A stretch of 41,829 nt of DNA from an uncultured Anaerobiospirillum sp. (GTDB lineage Bacteria; Pseudomonadota; Gammaproteobacteria; Enterobacterales; Succinivibrionaceae). The notes under the pieces are model-generated. The model did not search any database. It saw only the letters and a program-made list of their open reading frames with translations, and was not told the origin of the DNA. The first letter of the stretch is position 1; every line of letters begins with the position of its first letter. Position numbers and translations under genes: made by a program. This document shows positions 24,814 through 34,188 of this stretch, piece by piece. The stretch covers positions 1-41,829 of the forward strand of contig CALXXU010000015.1 of assembly GCA_944392765.1 (NCBI GenBank), given 5' to 3'.

Positions 24814-27800
24814 GTGGCCAATATCTTTGATTTCCGGAACAATCTGATTGCGGGCTATCGTACCTTCAGTCGCTCCTTCACTAAATTTGCGGCCGCTGAC
24901 ATCGACCATTATGTGACCCAAGAGCTTGATGCGGCCAATAGCTTTTGCCCAGCTCCTCTTATTCAAATCAACCCATCCTACGCAGAGGCTGAATACGATC
25001 TTGCGTATTACGCCGCCCATAATGGCTTTCGTGATGTGCCGGTTTTGGACGAATTCTGCCTTGATATCTTCTCTTTAGAGCCCACCTCTGAGTCAGGTCG
25101 CACTAAGAACAAACCGATCTCTCTCTATGCGCACCAAGGTGCAGCGATTTCGATGGCGGATCAAGAAAAATCCTATGTTGTGACCTCTGGTACCGGCTCA
25201 GGTAAGTCCTTGACCTTCTTTATCCCGATTGTCAGCCGCATCCTGCAAGAAAAGAGGCTTGATCCTACTCCCCGCATTCGCGCCATCATCGTCTATCCGA
25301 TGAATGCCCTGGCTAACTCCCAGTTAGAAGAGATTAACAAGTTCTTAGATCACTTACCGAACACCATCAAGGTCAAACGCTACACTGGCCAAGAGCGCTC
25401 TGCTGAACGTCAAGGGCTGCAAGATGGTACCGATATCCCAGATATCTTGCTTACCAACTACATGATGCTGGAGCTCATGTTGATCCGCCCAAAGGATCGC
25501 ATGATTATCGATAAGTGCAGGGGCCTCAAGTTCTTGGTCTTAGATGAGCTGCACACCTATCGTGGCCGTCAAGGCTCCGATGTCGCGCTACTGGTCAATC
25601 GTTTACGTCAACGGGTTGGTCGCTCTGGTGCTGAAGGACAGGACAAGCTCATCTGCATTGGCACCTCGGCCACCATGTCCTCGGTGGATAATTCCAACTC
25701 GCAAGAGGTGGTGGCCAGCTTTGCCCGCAAAATCTTCGGTGATGAGTTCGAGCGCGAGCAAGTCATCGTAGAGACCTTGCAGCGTGAAACCAAACAGGAT
25801 GTGTTCCTTAACGATTTTGCCGCTCCTGAGGGCAGGAAACTTTGCGAGCAGCTGGGCCAAGAGGTTGAAAGTGCCTTCCATGGTGACTTTAGTTTCATCA
25901 CGCATAAGGATGGTAAAAAGATCGAGCCTAATCCTGCTAATCTTGAGGCGTCTTTAGTTGCTTTTAAGGAAAGCCCACTTGCCATTTGGCTCGAGCAAAT
26001 GCTCAGTGTTGAGCTGACTACTCCATCTATGCAGTGGCGACGCGCCCAGCCTAAGAATTTAGATACGGTAGTTGATGCTCTATGCCGTACCATTGCCAAT
26101 GCTAAGATCCAAGGCCACAATGTGGTCGCGCCTGAAGACCAAGATAAGGTGCGACAAGCTCTGATCAATTTCATGGACTTCATTTCCGATCCGAGCAAGC
26201 ATGACCTGCGCACGAAGCTGGGGCGTACCCCTTTTGCCTTTAAGCTGCACCAATTCATCAGTAGCCCAGGTCAGCTGAGCACGAGCTTAGAGGCTCCAGG
26301 CAATCGTAAGTTTGCCTTGGACGGTCGCAACAACTTCGTTGAGACCGCTGACTCGCAGCGTCGTGCCGCCGCTCAGGCTTTGCAGGTAGAGGTGGGGGCG
26401 GCGGATGCTGAACTTGACTCGGATCAGGATGCGCAAACGCCTTTACTGTATTACCCGGCATTTGAAGTGCGTTTTTGCCAGCACTGTGGCCAAGAGTACA
26501 TCCCGGTTTGGCTTTGGTACAGTGAGTACAAGCAGGGGCGCGGTACCACTGACGTTTTGGAGCAGGTAACCCCGCGTGAGCTGACTTCAACTACTCCTGA
26601 GTTTAGCGCTCAGGGAAGCGGTATCAAGCAAGAGCCCGGCTTTGTCTGCCCAGTGCTGCCAACCCAAAAGTACAGTGATCTGGGGCCTGAACTGCTTCCA
26701 GCTGAGTGGCGTGATCCTGAGGATCAAGGCAAACTCAAGCGCGAGTGTCGTAAGTATGAGCCAAAGCCTTACTATCTTGACCGCAATGGTCTAGTCCATG
26801 ACTCCCATAGACTGCATACCTCGGAGTTTTGGGTCATTCGCGGTGATTTCCGCTTATGCCTGAATTGCGGTGAGCGCTCCAATACCCAAGCTAATATCCA
26901 TAACCGCTTGATTGGCCTGTCCGGTGAAGGTCGTAGTACCGCCAGCACCACCTTAAGCCTTCTGACCTTACGCCAGATGTTTGAGGATGGCTTAGCCGAG
27001 GATAAGCGCAAGCTCTTAGGTTTCTCTGATAACCGTCAAGATGCCGCACTGCAAGCAGGTCACTTCAATGACTTCGTGAAGAATCTAACCATTCGCTCGT
27101 GTATGGCAGCAGTCTTAATGCAAGCACGTGATGAGGCTGCCCAGAGTGGACTGAAGCTTGATGAGTTGGTCCATCGTATGGAGCAGCTTTTAGGCTGGGG
27201 CGAGGGTAAGCCTACTTACGCAGGACGGCAGCTCTTCTTGGAAAATCCTGATGATGATCGCTCTTTGGCCGAGCAAGCGCTGAAGGACGATCGTGATACG
27301 CTGCATAGCCTGCTGTGTTATCTTGTTACGCTTGACTTAAGTGAGCGCAATCTCTACACCAGCCCTGGTCTCGAGCGCTTAGGCTTAATGCGCATCAGCT
27401 ACTGCAACTTAGTCGAAAACTGCGCTGATGATGCACTCTTTGATGTGGACAATCAGGTGACCGGCAGAAAGTCACTGTTGACCTACTTAACCCCAGAGTA
27501 TCGCGTTAAGCTCTTTACCTTGTTCCTCGATGAGTTGAGACGCCGTAAGTTTCTGACTGAGCGCTTCTTAGGGGTAAGTGAACAGCAGACGCTGCGCACT
27601 TACTTACAGCGTGATTTTGCTGAGCGTTGGAACATTGGCCGCGAGGAGTGGGTAAATGAAGGTAAGTTTATCTGCTTAGATGCGATTAAGTCCAAAGAAA
27701 ACTCCAAGCGCTCTGACGGCACTGTGGTGCTATCCCATCGTTCACGCTTTAACCGCGTGCTCCGTTCGCATCAACTCTGGACCGATTTTAAGCGTGAGCA

Positions 27801-30800
27801 TCCTGAGCTGGAACGTTTTATCGATTTAAGCCAGTTTTCGGTGCAGGATACCTTGGCGGACATGTGCCAGTACTTGGCTTCCTTCCATATCCTGAGCGTG
27901 GAAACGCCGGTAGGGTCAGCGGATAAGCGCTATAGTATTCATGTGTCCATGTTGCGTTGGCATGCCGGTGCCAAGCTTTTGTCCGGTGACCAAGCGGCCG
28001 AGGTGAAATTTGAGCCTGAGGAGGCGCACGGTAATCCGGGCTATTTCTATCGTGTGCTCTATCACATTTATGCCCGTGACTTCATTAATTTTGCCGAACG
28101 TTGCGCCTTGGCGCTCCATCAGGCCGTAGAGCTGGCCCCTGAGTCTAAAGTAGCCGCTAACCCAGTACCATCAGAGGGCAAGGAGGCTTTGCCTGCTATT
28201 TTCTCCTTTGAGGCGCATGAGCACACCGCGCAGCTGTCTAATGACGAGCGCCAAGAATTGGAAATGCGCTTTAGAGGCGGAGTTTCTGATATCAAAAAAT
28301 GGAAAGAGCTGCCGCAACATGAGAACAAGAGCTTTAGGCGCTTGCCAGTACTCTTCTGCTCGCCCACCATGGAGCTGGGTATCGATATCTCGGCGCTTAA
28401 CTTTGTGTATATGCGCAATGTCCCGCCTACGGCCGCCAACTATGTGCAGCGTGCAGGTCGTGCCGGACGCTCGGGGCAGCCTGCCTTGGTGGTGACTTAC
28501 TGCACCGCGCGTAATGCCCATGACCAATGGTTCTTTAAGAACCCACAGGACATGGTGCAGGGTGTCGTGCGTGAACCTACGCTGGATCTGACCAATGATG
28601 CCTTGCTTAAGGCCCATCTGCACTCGATTTGGCTTGCTTGTGCCTTGGCTAATTTACCGTCTGAAGTGGCTCTCCCATCGCAAGTGGCGCAATTGTTGAC
28701 GGGCGTGGAGCCAGGCCAATACGATCCAGCCTTCCTGTCTGATCAGGCCATTAAGACCGCGCGTGATGATCAAGCGTTCAAAGCACGTTTGCGTGAGCTC
28801 TACGCCGTTAATCCTGATTTTGCCGCAGCACTTAACTCCAAGGCGGTGCAAGATCAGGCCTATGCTTTAGCGCTTGAACTTATGGCCAATATCACGCGTC
28901 TGGCCTCACGTGATGAGCAAGCCTTGCTGGCAGCAAGCTGGAGCCCTGAAGATATCCGTATGGTAATGCGCGATGCCTATCGCGATTTCGATCTGTGCTT
29001 TGACTACTGGCGTGAGCTTTATATCATCAACTTGCGTGAATATCATCGGCTCATCATCAAAGGTGACGAGCAGCTGCAACGCCGGGCGCAAGAGGCTCGC
29101 GCGCAGATGGACTTGTTAAGTGGTAAAGATCAGGGTGATAACACCTACAGTGATTTTTACTTCTTCCGTTACCTCGCAAGCCAAGGATTCCTGCCGGGCT
29201 ACAGCTTTGCCGCGCAACCATTGCAGGCTTGGATTCCATCGCCTGAGGGCAGCAGTGTGCGCGGGCGCCGCTCGCGCGTATCACAGCGCGGTGATTGGCT
29301 CTCACGGGCGCGCTTCTTGGGTATTAATGAGTTTGGCCCAAACAATCTCATCTACCACAATGGACGCATTTACCGTTGTAACCGCTTAAAGCTCAGTGCG
29401 GGCGTTGGTTTGCAAGATGAGCGTCATAGTGAGCAAGCAGGGCAGCTCAGTACCACTGAGATTGTGGTATGCCCACATTGTGGTCACTATATCCAAAAGA
29501 GCACTGGCGAGTCGATTAACCAATGCCCTCATTGCAAGCAGCCCTATGAGAGTATGCAAAAGGACACGATGCAGTCGCTCTATCAGGTGTCGGTGGTGGA
29601 AACGCGCCGCGTCGAGCGTATCACCATGGCCGATGAAGAGCGCCAGCGTCAAGGCTTTGATCTGCGCACCTACTACCACTTCACGGGCACCCAGTCACAC
29701 TTAAGATGCAATACGGTCCAGATCACCGCCCACGGTGAGGACTTAGTGCAGCTGTCATATGGCCCAAGCGCCCTCATTATGCGTGCAAACATGGGCTTTC
29801 GTGGTCATGATGAAAGCAATCCTGGCTTTTACATCAACACTCTCAATGGTGAGTGGCTCTCCAAAGAAAAGGCCGATGAGGTATTAAATAGTGCGGCCAA
29901 GACCACCAGTGATGTCAAGCCGGTGAGAATCATCCCTTACGTGCGTGATATCCGCAATATCCTGATCATGGATTTGCGCCCTTTCCTAACCTCGTGTGGC
30001 TTTGATGTCAGTGGCGAGCATAGCTTGGATCCTGATGATAAGGAGCAAGTACGTTCCATTGTCGCGACCTTGCAGGCGGCATTAAGCCGAGCTATCACCA
30101 AGCACTTCCAAATCGAGCTCAGCGAAATATTCATTGAGCCGCTGCCTAACCGCAATGCTCCCAAGCAGCTCTTGATTTACGAAAGTGGCGAAGGTGGCTC
30201 GGGCGTGTTAAATCGCTTGTGTCGTCAACCGGATGAGGGCAAACGCCCAGCTTTGGCGGTAGTGGCCGAGGTTGCCTTGGAGCTTATGCACTATGAGCGC
30301 AAAGGCGAGTTAGCCGATGAGCCATGGGATTCGGAGAAGCAGGAACAATACGACCAGCGCAAGGAATGCATGGGCTGCTACGACTGCTTGCTCACTTACT
30401 ACAACCAGCCTGATCACAAGCGCATCGACCGCAAAAACAAGATGGTATTCAGCTTCCTGGCGCAGCTGACCAATTGCGAGCTCGAGGGCTCAGTCTTTAT
30501 CCCTAAGGCCAGTGCTGGGATTAAGTCCGAGTTTGCGCGAGCAGAGCAAGAGCCAACACGTACTGACCAAGCGGTAGCTCAATCTGCAACAACACATGTC
30601 ACCCCGCAGCTGGGGACTAATCCTAATAGCAATCCTGAGCTCTTACAGCGCTTTAAGTTCTGGCTCATTGAGGAGGGCTATCGCATCCCTGATAAGATGC
30701 CGTGGACGATTAAGCGTCCAGTCTATACTTTAGCAGGCCGTTACTCTGACTTAGGGTGTGCACTGACATTTGAGCCATTACCGGAAAAGGTTGCGGCAAG

Positions 30801-30906
30801 AATTGCTAGTGCAGGCTTCACTTGCTTACAGCTTAATCCTGATGGTAGCGATTGGGAACAGGTCTTTGCCGATAACAGCGTGCGCTTTGCGTTGGAGGAC
30901 GATTAG
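24814..30906 (+). CDS. DISARM-like helicase with fused DUF1998 domain (DrmA/DrmB-like)
   Basis: A 2030-residue superfamily 2 helicase. The N-terminal domain (1-100) is typical of large defence helicases. The first motor half has Walker A TSGTGSGKS (124-132), the Walker B/DEAD-box variant DELH (244-247) and SATMS (about 284-288). Paired cysteines at about 555-560 (FCQHCGQEY) and 681-688 (CLNCGE) suggest a zinc-binding insertion. The second motor half has FCSPTMELGID (about 1180) and motif VI QRAGRAGRSGQ (about 1212-1222). A further zinc finger (CPHCG ... CPHCKQ) lies near 1552-1578. The C-terminus carries DUF1998: YESGEGGSGVLNRL (about 1789) and the cysteine cluster CMGCYDCLLTYYNQ (about 1853-1866). 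In DISARM these parts are usually the two proteins DrmA and DrmB. The GTG start is preceded by GGGGGTAGGG. First gene of the operon; probably remodels or scans DNA. Confidence 0.88.
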   Translation: MANIFDFRNNLIAGYRTFSRSFTKFAAADIDHYVTQELDAANSFCPAPLIQINPSYAEAEYDLAYYAAHNGFRDVPVLDEFCLDIFSLEPTSESGRTKNKPISLYAHQGAAISMADQEKSYVVTSGTGSGKSLTFFIPIVSRILQEKRLDPTPRIRAIIVYPMNALANSQLEEINKFLDHLPNTIKVKRYTGQERSAERQGLQDGTDIPDILLTNYMMLELMLIRPKDRMIIDKCRGLKFLVLDELHTYRGRQGSDVALLVNRLRQRVGRSGAEGQDKLICIGTSATMSSVDNSNSQEVVASFARKIFGDEFEREQVIVETLQRETKQDVFLNDFAAPEGRKLCEQLGQEVESAFHGDFSFITHKDGKKIEPNPANLEASLVAFKESPLAIWLEQMLSVELTTPSMQWRRAQPKNLDTVVDALCRTIANAKIQGHNVVAPEDQDKVRQALINFMDFISDPSKHDLRTKLGRTPFAFKLHQFISSPGQLSTSLEAPGNRKFALDGRNNFVETADSQRRAAAQALQVEVGAADAELDSDQDAQTPLLYYPAFEVRFCQHCGQEYIPVWLWYSEYKQGRGTTDVLEQVTPRELTSTTPEFSAQGSGIKQEPGFVCPVLPTQKYSDLGPELLPAEWRDPEDQGKLKRECRKYEPKPYYLDRNGLVHDSHRLHTSEFWVIRGDFRLCLNCGERSNTQANIHNRLIGLSGEGRSTASTTLSLLTLRQMFEDGLAEDKRKLLGFSDNRQDAALQAGHFNDFVKNLTIRSCMAAVLMQARDEAAQSGLKLDELVHRMEQLLGWGEGKPTYAGRQLFLENPDDDRSLAEQALKDDRDTLHSLLCYLVTLDLSERNLYTSPGLERLGLMRISYCNLVENCADDALFDVDNQVTGRKSLLTYLTPEYRVKLFTLFLDELRRRKFLTERFLGVSEQQTLRTYLQRDFAERWNIGREEWVNEGKFICLDAIKSKENSKRSDGTVVLSHRSRFNRVLRSHQLWTDFKREHPELERFIDLSQFSVQDTLADMCQYLASFHILSVETPVGSADKRYSIHVSMLRWHAGAKLLSGDQAAEVKFEPEEAHGNPGYFYRVLYHIYARDFINFAERCALALHQAVELAPESKVAANPVPSEGKEALPAIFSFEAHEHTAQLSNDERQELEMRFRGGVSDIKKWKELPQHENKSFRRLPVLFCSPTMELGIDISALNFVYMRNVPPTAANYVQRAGRAGRSGQPALVVTYCTARNAHDQWFFKNPQDMVQGVVREPTLDLTNDALLKAHLHSIWLACALANLPSEVALPSQVAQLLTGVEPGQYDPAFLSDQAIKTARDDQAFKARLRELYAVNPDFAAALNSKAVQDQAYALALELMANITRLASRDEQALLAASWSPEDIRMVMRDAYRDFDLCFDYWRELYIINLREYHRLIIKGDEQLQRRAQEARAQMDLLSGKDQGDNTYSDFYFFRYLASQGFLPGYSFAAQPLQAWIPSPEGSSVRGRRSRVSQRGDWLSRARFLGINEFGPNNLIYHNGRIYRCNRLKLSAGVGLQDERHSEQAGQLSTTEIVVCPHCGHYIQKSTGESINQCPHCKQPYESMQKDTMQSLYQVSVVETRRVERITMADEERQRQGFDLRTYYHFTGTQSHLRCNTVQITAHGEDLVQLSYGPSALIMRANMGFRGHDESNPGFYINTLNGEWLSKEKADEVLNSAAKTTSDVKPVRIIPYVRDIRNILIMDLRPFLTSCGFDVSGEHSLDPDDKEQVRSIVATLQAALSRAITKHFQIELSEIFIEPLPNRNAPKQLLIYESGEGGSGVLNRLCRQPDEGKRPALAVVAEVALELMHYERKGELADEPWDSEKQEQYDQRKECMGCYDCLLTYYNQPDHKRIDRKNKMVFSFLAQLTNCELEGSVFIPKASAGIKSEFARAEQEPTRTDQAVAQSATTHVTPQLGTNPNSNPELLQRFKFWLIEEGYRIPDKMPWTIKRPVYTLAGRYSDLGCALTFEPLPEKVAARIASAGFTCLQLNPDGSDWEQVFADNSVRFALEDD

Positions 30907-30991
30907 GGCTCGGACTGAACCGAGCGTGGTCTGATGCTCTGGTTTTGCCTTATACTTGGCGTGGTTTGATTTTTGGCTTAAGGATGGAAAA

Positions 30992-33900
30992 ATGGCTCAG
31001 TACATACCTGGTAACTTGTTCTCAGCGCGGGGCCGAACTTGGGTAGTGCAGTCCGATTCGACTGACGAATTACTCAGATTGTGCCCGATTGGCGCCTCTT
31101 ACGACGATGTTACCATTGTCTCGCCGTTACTTGAGCCTGATGTAGCTCCTGCCTTGTTTAGCTATCCTCAACCGGAGCGCGTGGGCGCTTTTCGCTCGGG
31201 TCGTTTGCTCTATGATGCTCTGCGTTTTCAGCTGCGCTCGGGCACCGGTCCGTTTCGCTCCTTTGGTAGCTTGAACTTCGAGCCGCGCTCTTATCAATAC
31301 GTGCCGCTGTTGATGGCCTTACGTCAAGAGAAGGTCCGTTTACTCATTGCCGATGACGTGGGTGTGGGTAAGACCATTGAAGCAGGCATGATCGCCCGCG
31401 AGCTCTTAGATCGCGGTACCATTGAGCGCTTTGCCGTGCTGTGCCCACCACACTTGGTGGAGCAGTGGGTCGAAGAGCTCAAGGTGCACTTTAATATTGA
31501 GGCGTTAGCGGTCACCGCCAGTACCGCCAGCCGCGTGGAAAAGAATATTCCGCTCGGCCACTTGCTCACTGAGACCAATCCTTATTTGGTGATCAGCCTT
31601 GATTACATCAAGAGCGAGCGCCACCGTCACTATTTCCAGACGCTCAAGCTCGATTTGCTCATCGTGGACGAGGCCCATGCTTGCGTTAACGGTGACTCCA
31701 ACGCCAGCCAGCAGCGTTATAAGTTCTTAAAGCAAATCTTTGATGATGAGCGTGAGGGCTTGGATCGGCAACGTCATCTGCTTTTACTGACCGCTACTCC
31801 GCACTCGGGTAACGAGGACGCCTTCTACAACTTGCTCGCCTTACTCAAGCCTGAGTTTGCTCAGTTGCGCGAAGCCACCTCCGCCAACGATCCGCTGCGT
31901 CGCGAGCTGGCTAAGTACTTCGTGCAGCGTCGCCGCCAAGACATTGAGCGCTGGTGCCGTGATAATAACGATAACCACACCTTCTTCACCAAGCGCATGA
32001 GTGCTGAGCTTACCTACAAGCTCACGCCTCAATGGCAGGACTTTATGGATGCGGTGCAGGAGTACTGCATTCATGTCTTAGATACGCAAGCCGAGAATCA
32101 GCTAGTTTGGTATGCCATCATTGCGCTGTTCCGTTGCATTTCCTCCAGTCCGCAAGCTGCACTTCAAGCTTTGACCAATCGCAAGGCGCGTCTTGCTCTA
32201 GCTGGCACCGAGAGCGTCGCGGTAAGCAGCGATGCGGCTGCCCAGGCCTTAGGTCTTGAGGAAGATGATGAAGGCCTAGTTGAGCAAATTGATAGCGAGC
32301 TAGGCACGGAGGATCTCTTAGTTGAGACCGACTTAGAGCCAAGCTTGCTTTTAAATGAAAGCGAGCAGCTTGATGCGTTGGTAGAGCAGGTCAAGGGCTT
32401 ACGTGGTATTGATAATGACCCGAAGCTTGAAAAGCTGGTCACCCACGTTAAGGGCTTGCTTAAGGACGGCTTCGCTCCTGTGATCTTCTGCCGCTTTATC
32501 GGTACTGCTGATTACGTTGCCGAAGAGCTCAAAAAGCAGCTGGCTAAGGGCCAGTTTAAGGATGTAGCCGTTGACTGTGTCACTGGTACCTTAACGGGCG
32601 CAGAGCGTAAGGCCAAGGTCTTAGACTTAGGTCAAGAAGCACGCCGTGTGCTGGTTGCTACCGATTGCCTGTCCGAAGGTATCAACCTGCAGCACTTCTT
32701 TACTGCGGTCGTGCACTACGATATGGCGTGGAATCCAACCCGCCATGAGCAACGTGAGGGCCGTGTGGATCGCTTTGGTCAGACCGCACCTGAGGTTCGT
32801 TGCACCTTGCTCTATAGCCCAGATAACCCAGTAGACGGCATGGTGCTCCGTGTTATCTTGCGCAAGTCGGAGAAAATTCGCAAAGAGCTGGGCGTTTTAG
32901 TGCCGGTTCCTGATAAGAAGGAAACGATTAACCGCGCCCTGATGAAGGCCGCACTCTTTAGCAAGCGCAATCATCACATGACTGATGAGCGCAGTTATCA
33001 AGGTGAGCTCGCCATCTTCTACGACGATGCGGATCCTGATAACGCCGATGAGCGGGCGCTGGATATCGCCTGGCAAAATGCTACTGAGAAGGTTAAGGGC
33101 AGTCCAACCCTCTTTGCACAAGGCTCGATTCACGTCGCCGACGTGCTGCCATTCTGGCAGGCCGAAAACTCAAGCCTCGGTAGCTTAGACGAACTTCAAT
33201 ACTTTGCCGAGGAAGCGTGTGCTTACTTTGGCGTCAAGGTTCAGGAAGCTGAGGTTAGCTCCTTAAGTAAGGAGCGTGCCGCCGCAACGCGTGAACAGGC
33301 TATCACCCAAGCGGCGCAAGTGGCGACGGCTCAAGCGGTAATCGAAGGCACCAAGGCCGAAAATATCGATGCGCAAGCGCAAGCTGCGCGTTTACAGCGT
33401 GTGGGCCACCGTGCTTACGCCTTGATGCGCATTGACGTCAATGACTTTAACCGTGAGGAACTGCGCGCTAACCTCAAGGCTGAGGGCTGGCCTAAGGACA
33501 ATATTGTTGACTTTAACTTGCTCAATCGCGTCAGCCCATTGATCAATGTGCTGTCCGAGGGCTTAGTGGAGGAAGCGACTGGCTCAGAGCAGAGTACGAT
33601 TGCGCGCGCTGGTCTGGCCAGCAGCACCGAGGTCGATGCCATCACTCGCATCTATCTCCTGCGCTTGCGCTATCAGATGCGTATTGCTTACCGCAATCAG
33701 ACCCGTCGTCACCTTATGGTCGAGGAAGTAGTTCCTTGGTCCTTAGCGGGCGCTCAAGGCGAGAGCGAGCTGGAGCTGGAGCAAGGCCAACACCTCTTAG
33801 TGAACGCCCCGATCGGCGGTAATTTTGCCGCAGCGCTGGCGCAAACTAAGATCCAAGAGGCACTGGAGCTCTTCAATCGCAAGGCCGACGTGCTCAAGGC

Positions 33901-34105
33901 TTTTGCCGAGGAGCGTGCCGCTCAGATCAGCGCTTCGCACCGTGGTGAGGTGATCAAACAAGGCGAGGGTGAAGAGGCAACCAAGCGTCGCTCCAGAAGC
34001 GCCAACGTCTATAACAACGACGGCTCGGTCGTCGAGGTTAAGGTCTGCGAGCCGATTGACCTGATGGGCGTCTATGTCTTGATGCCTGACCTGGACGATC
34101 TCTAA
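30992..34105 (+). CDS. SNF2-type helicase, DrmD-like
   Basis: A 1037-residue SNF2/SWI2-type DNA translocase, the size expected for DrmD of class 1 DISARM. Motor motifs: Walker A DDVGVGKTIEAG (121-132), DEAH (226-229), TATPHSG (about 267-273), then in the second half VLVATDCLSEGINLQ (about 552) and the Arg-finger motif QREGRVDRFGQ (about 587-597). An acidic insert (about 405-465) separates the halves. The C-terminal 350 residues are mostly helical with a probable coiled coil around 760-800. I start at the ATG at 30992 (MAQYIPGNLF) because AAGGATGG lies just before it; a TTG 12 codons upstream has no site. It is second in the operon, 85 bases after the first gene. Known DrmD works with the adenine methyltransferase that follows. 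Confidence 0.88.
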   Translation: MAQYIPGNLFSARGRTWVVQSDSTDELLRLCPIGASYDDVTIVSPLLEPDVAPALFSYPQPERVGAFRSGRLLYDALRFQLRSGTGPFRSFGSLNFEPRSYQYVPLLMALRQEKVRLLIADDVGVGKTIEAGMIARELLDRGTIERFAVLCPPHLVEQWVEELKVHFNIEALAVTASTASRVEKNIPLGHLLTETNPYLVISLDYIKSERHRHYFQTLKLDLLIVDEAHACVNGDSNASQQRYKFLKQIFDDEREGLDRQRHLLLLTATPHSGNEDAFYNLLALLKPEFAQLREATSANDPLRRELAKYFVQRRRQDIERWCRDNNDNHTFFTKRMSAELTYKLTPQWQDFMDAVQEYCIHVLDTQAENQLVWYAIIALFRCISSSPQAALQALTNRKARLALAGTESVAVSSDAAAQALGLEEDDEGLVEQIDSELGTEDLLVETDLEPSLLLNESEQLDALVEQVKGLRGIDNDPKLEKLVTHVKGLLKDGFAPVIFCRFIGTADYVAEELKKQLAKGQFKDVAVDCVTGTLTGAERKAKVLDLGQEARRVLVATDCLSEGINLQHFFTAVVHYDMAWNPTRHEQREGRVDRFGQTAPEVRCTLLYSPDNPVDGMVLRVILRKSEKIRKELGVLVPVPDKKETINRALMKAALFSKRNHHMTDERSYQGELAIFYDDADPDNADERALDIAWQNATEKVKGSPTLFAQGSIHVADVLPFWQAENSSLGSLDELQYFAEEACAYFGVKVQEAEVSSLSKERAAATREQAITQAAQVATAQAVIEGTKAENIDAQAQAARLQRVGHRAYALMRIDVNDFNREELRANLKAEGWPKDNIVDFNLLNRVSPLINVLSEGLVEEATGSEQSTIARAGLASSTEVDAITRIYLLRLRYQMRIAYRNQTRRHLMVEEVVPWSLAGAQGESELELEQGQHLLVNAPIGGNFAAALAQTKIQEALELFNRKADVLKAFAEERAAQISASHRGEVIKQGEGEEATKRRSRSANVYNNDGSVVEVKVCEPIDLMGVYVLMPDLDDL

Positions 34106-34118
34106 GAAATTAATAACG

Positions 34119-34141
34119 GCGCACCCTAGGATGAGGTGCGC
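34119..34141 (+). other. intercistronic hairpin
   Basis: A 7-bp stem, GCGCACC with GGTGCGC, and a 9-base loop in the 83-base gap between the SNF2 helicase and methyltransferase genes. With no T-run it is unlikely to stop transcription fully. It may set mRNA stability or relative expression. Confidence 0.4.
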
Positions 34142-34188
34142 TTAACCGATTTGAAAACATGTGGGCGTAAGGCCCGTGGAGTGACCAA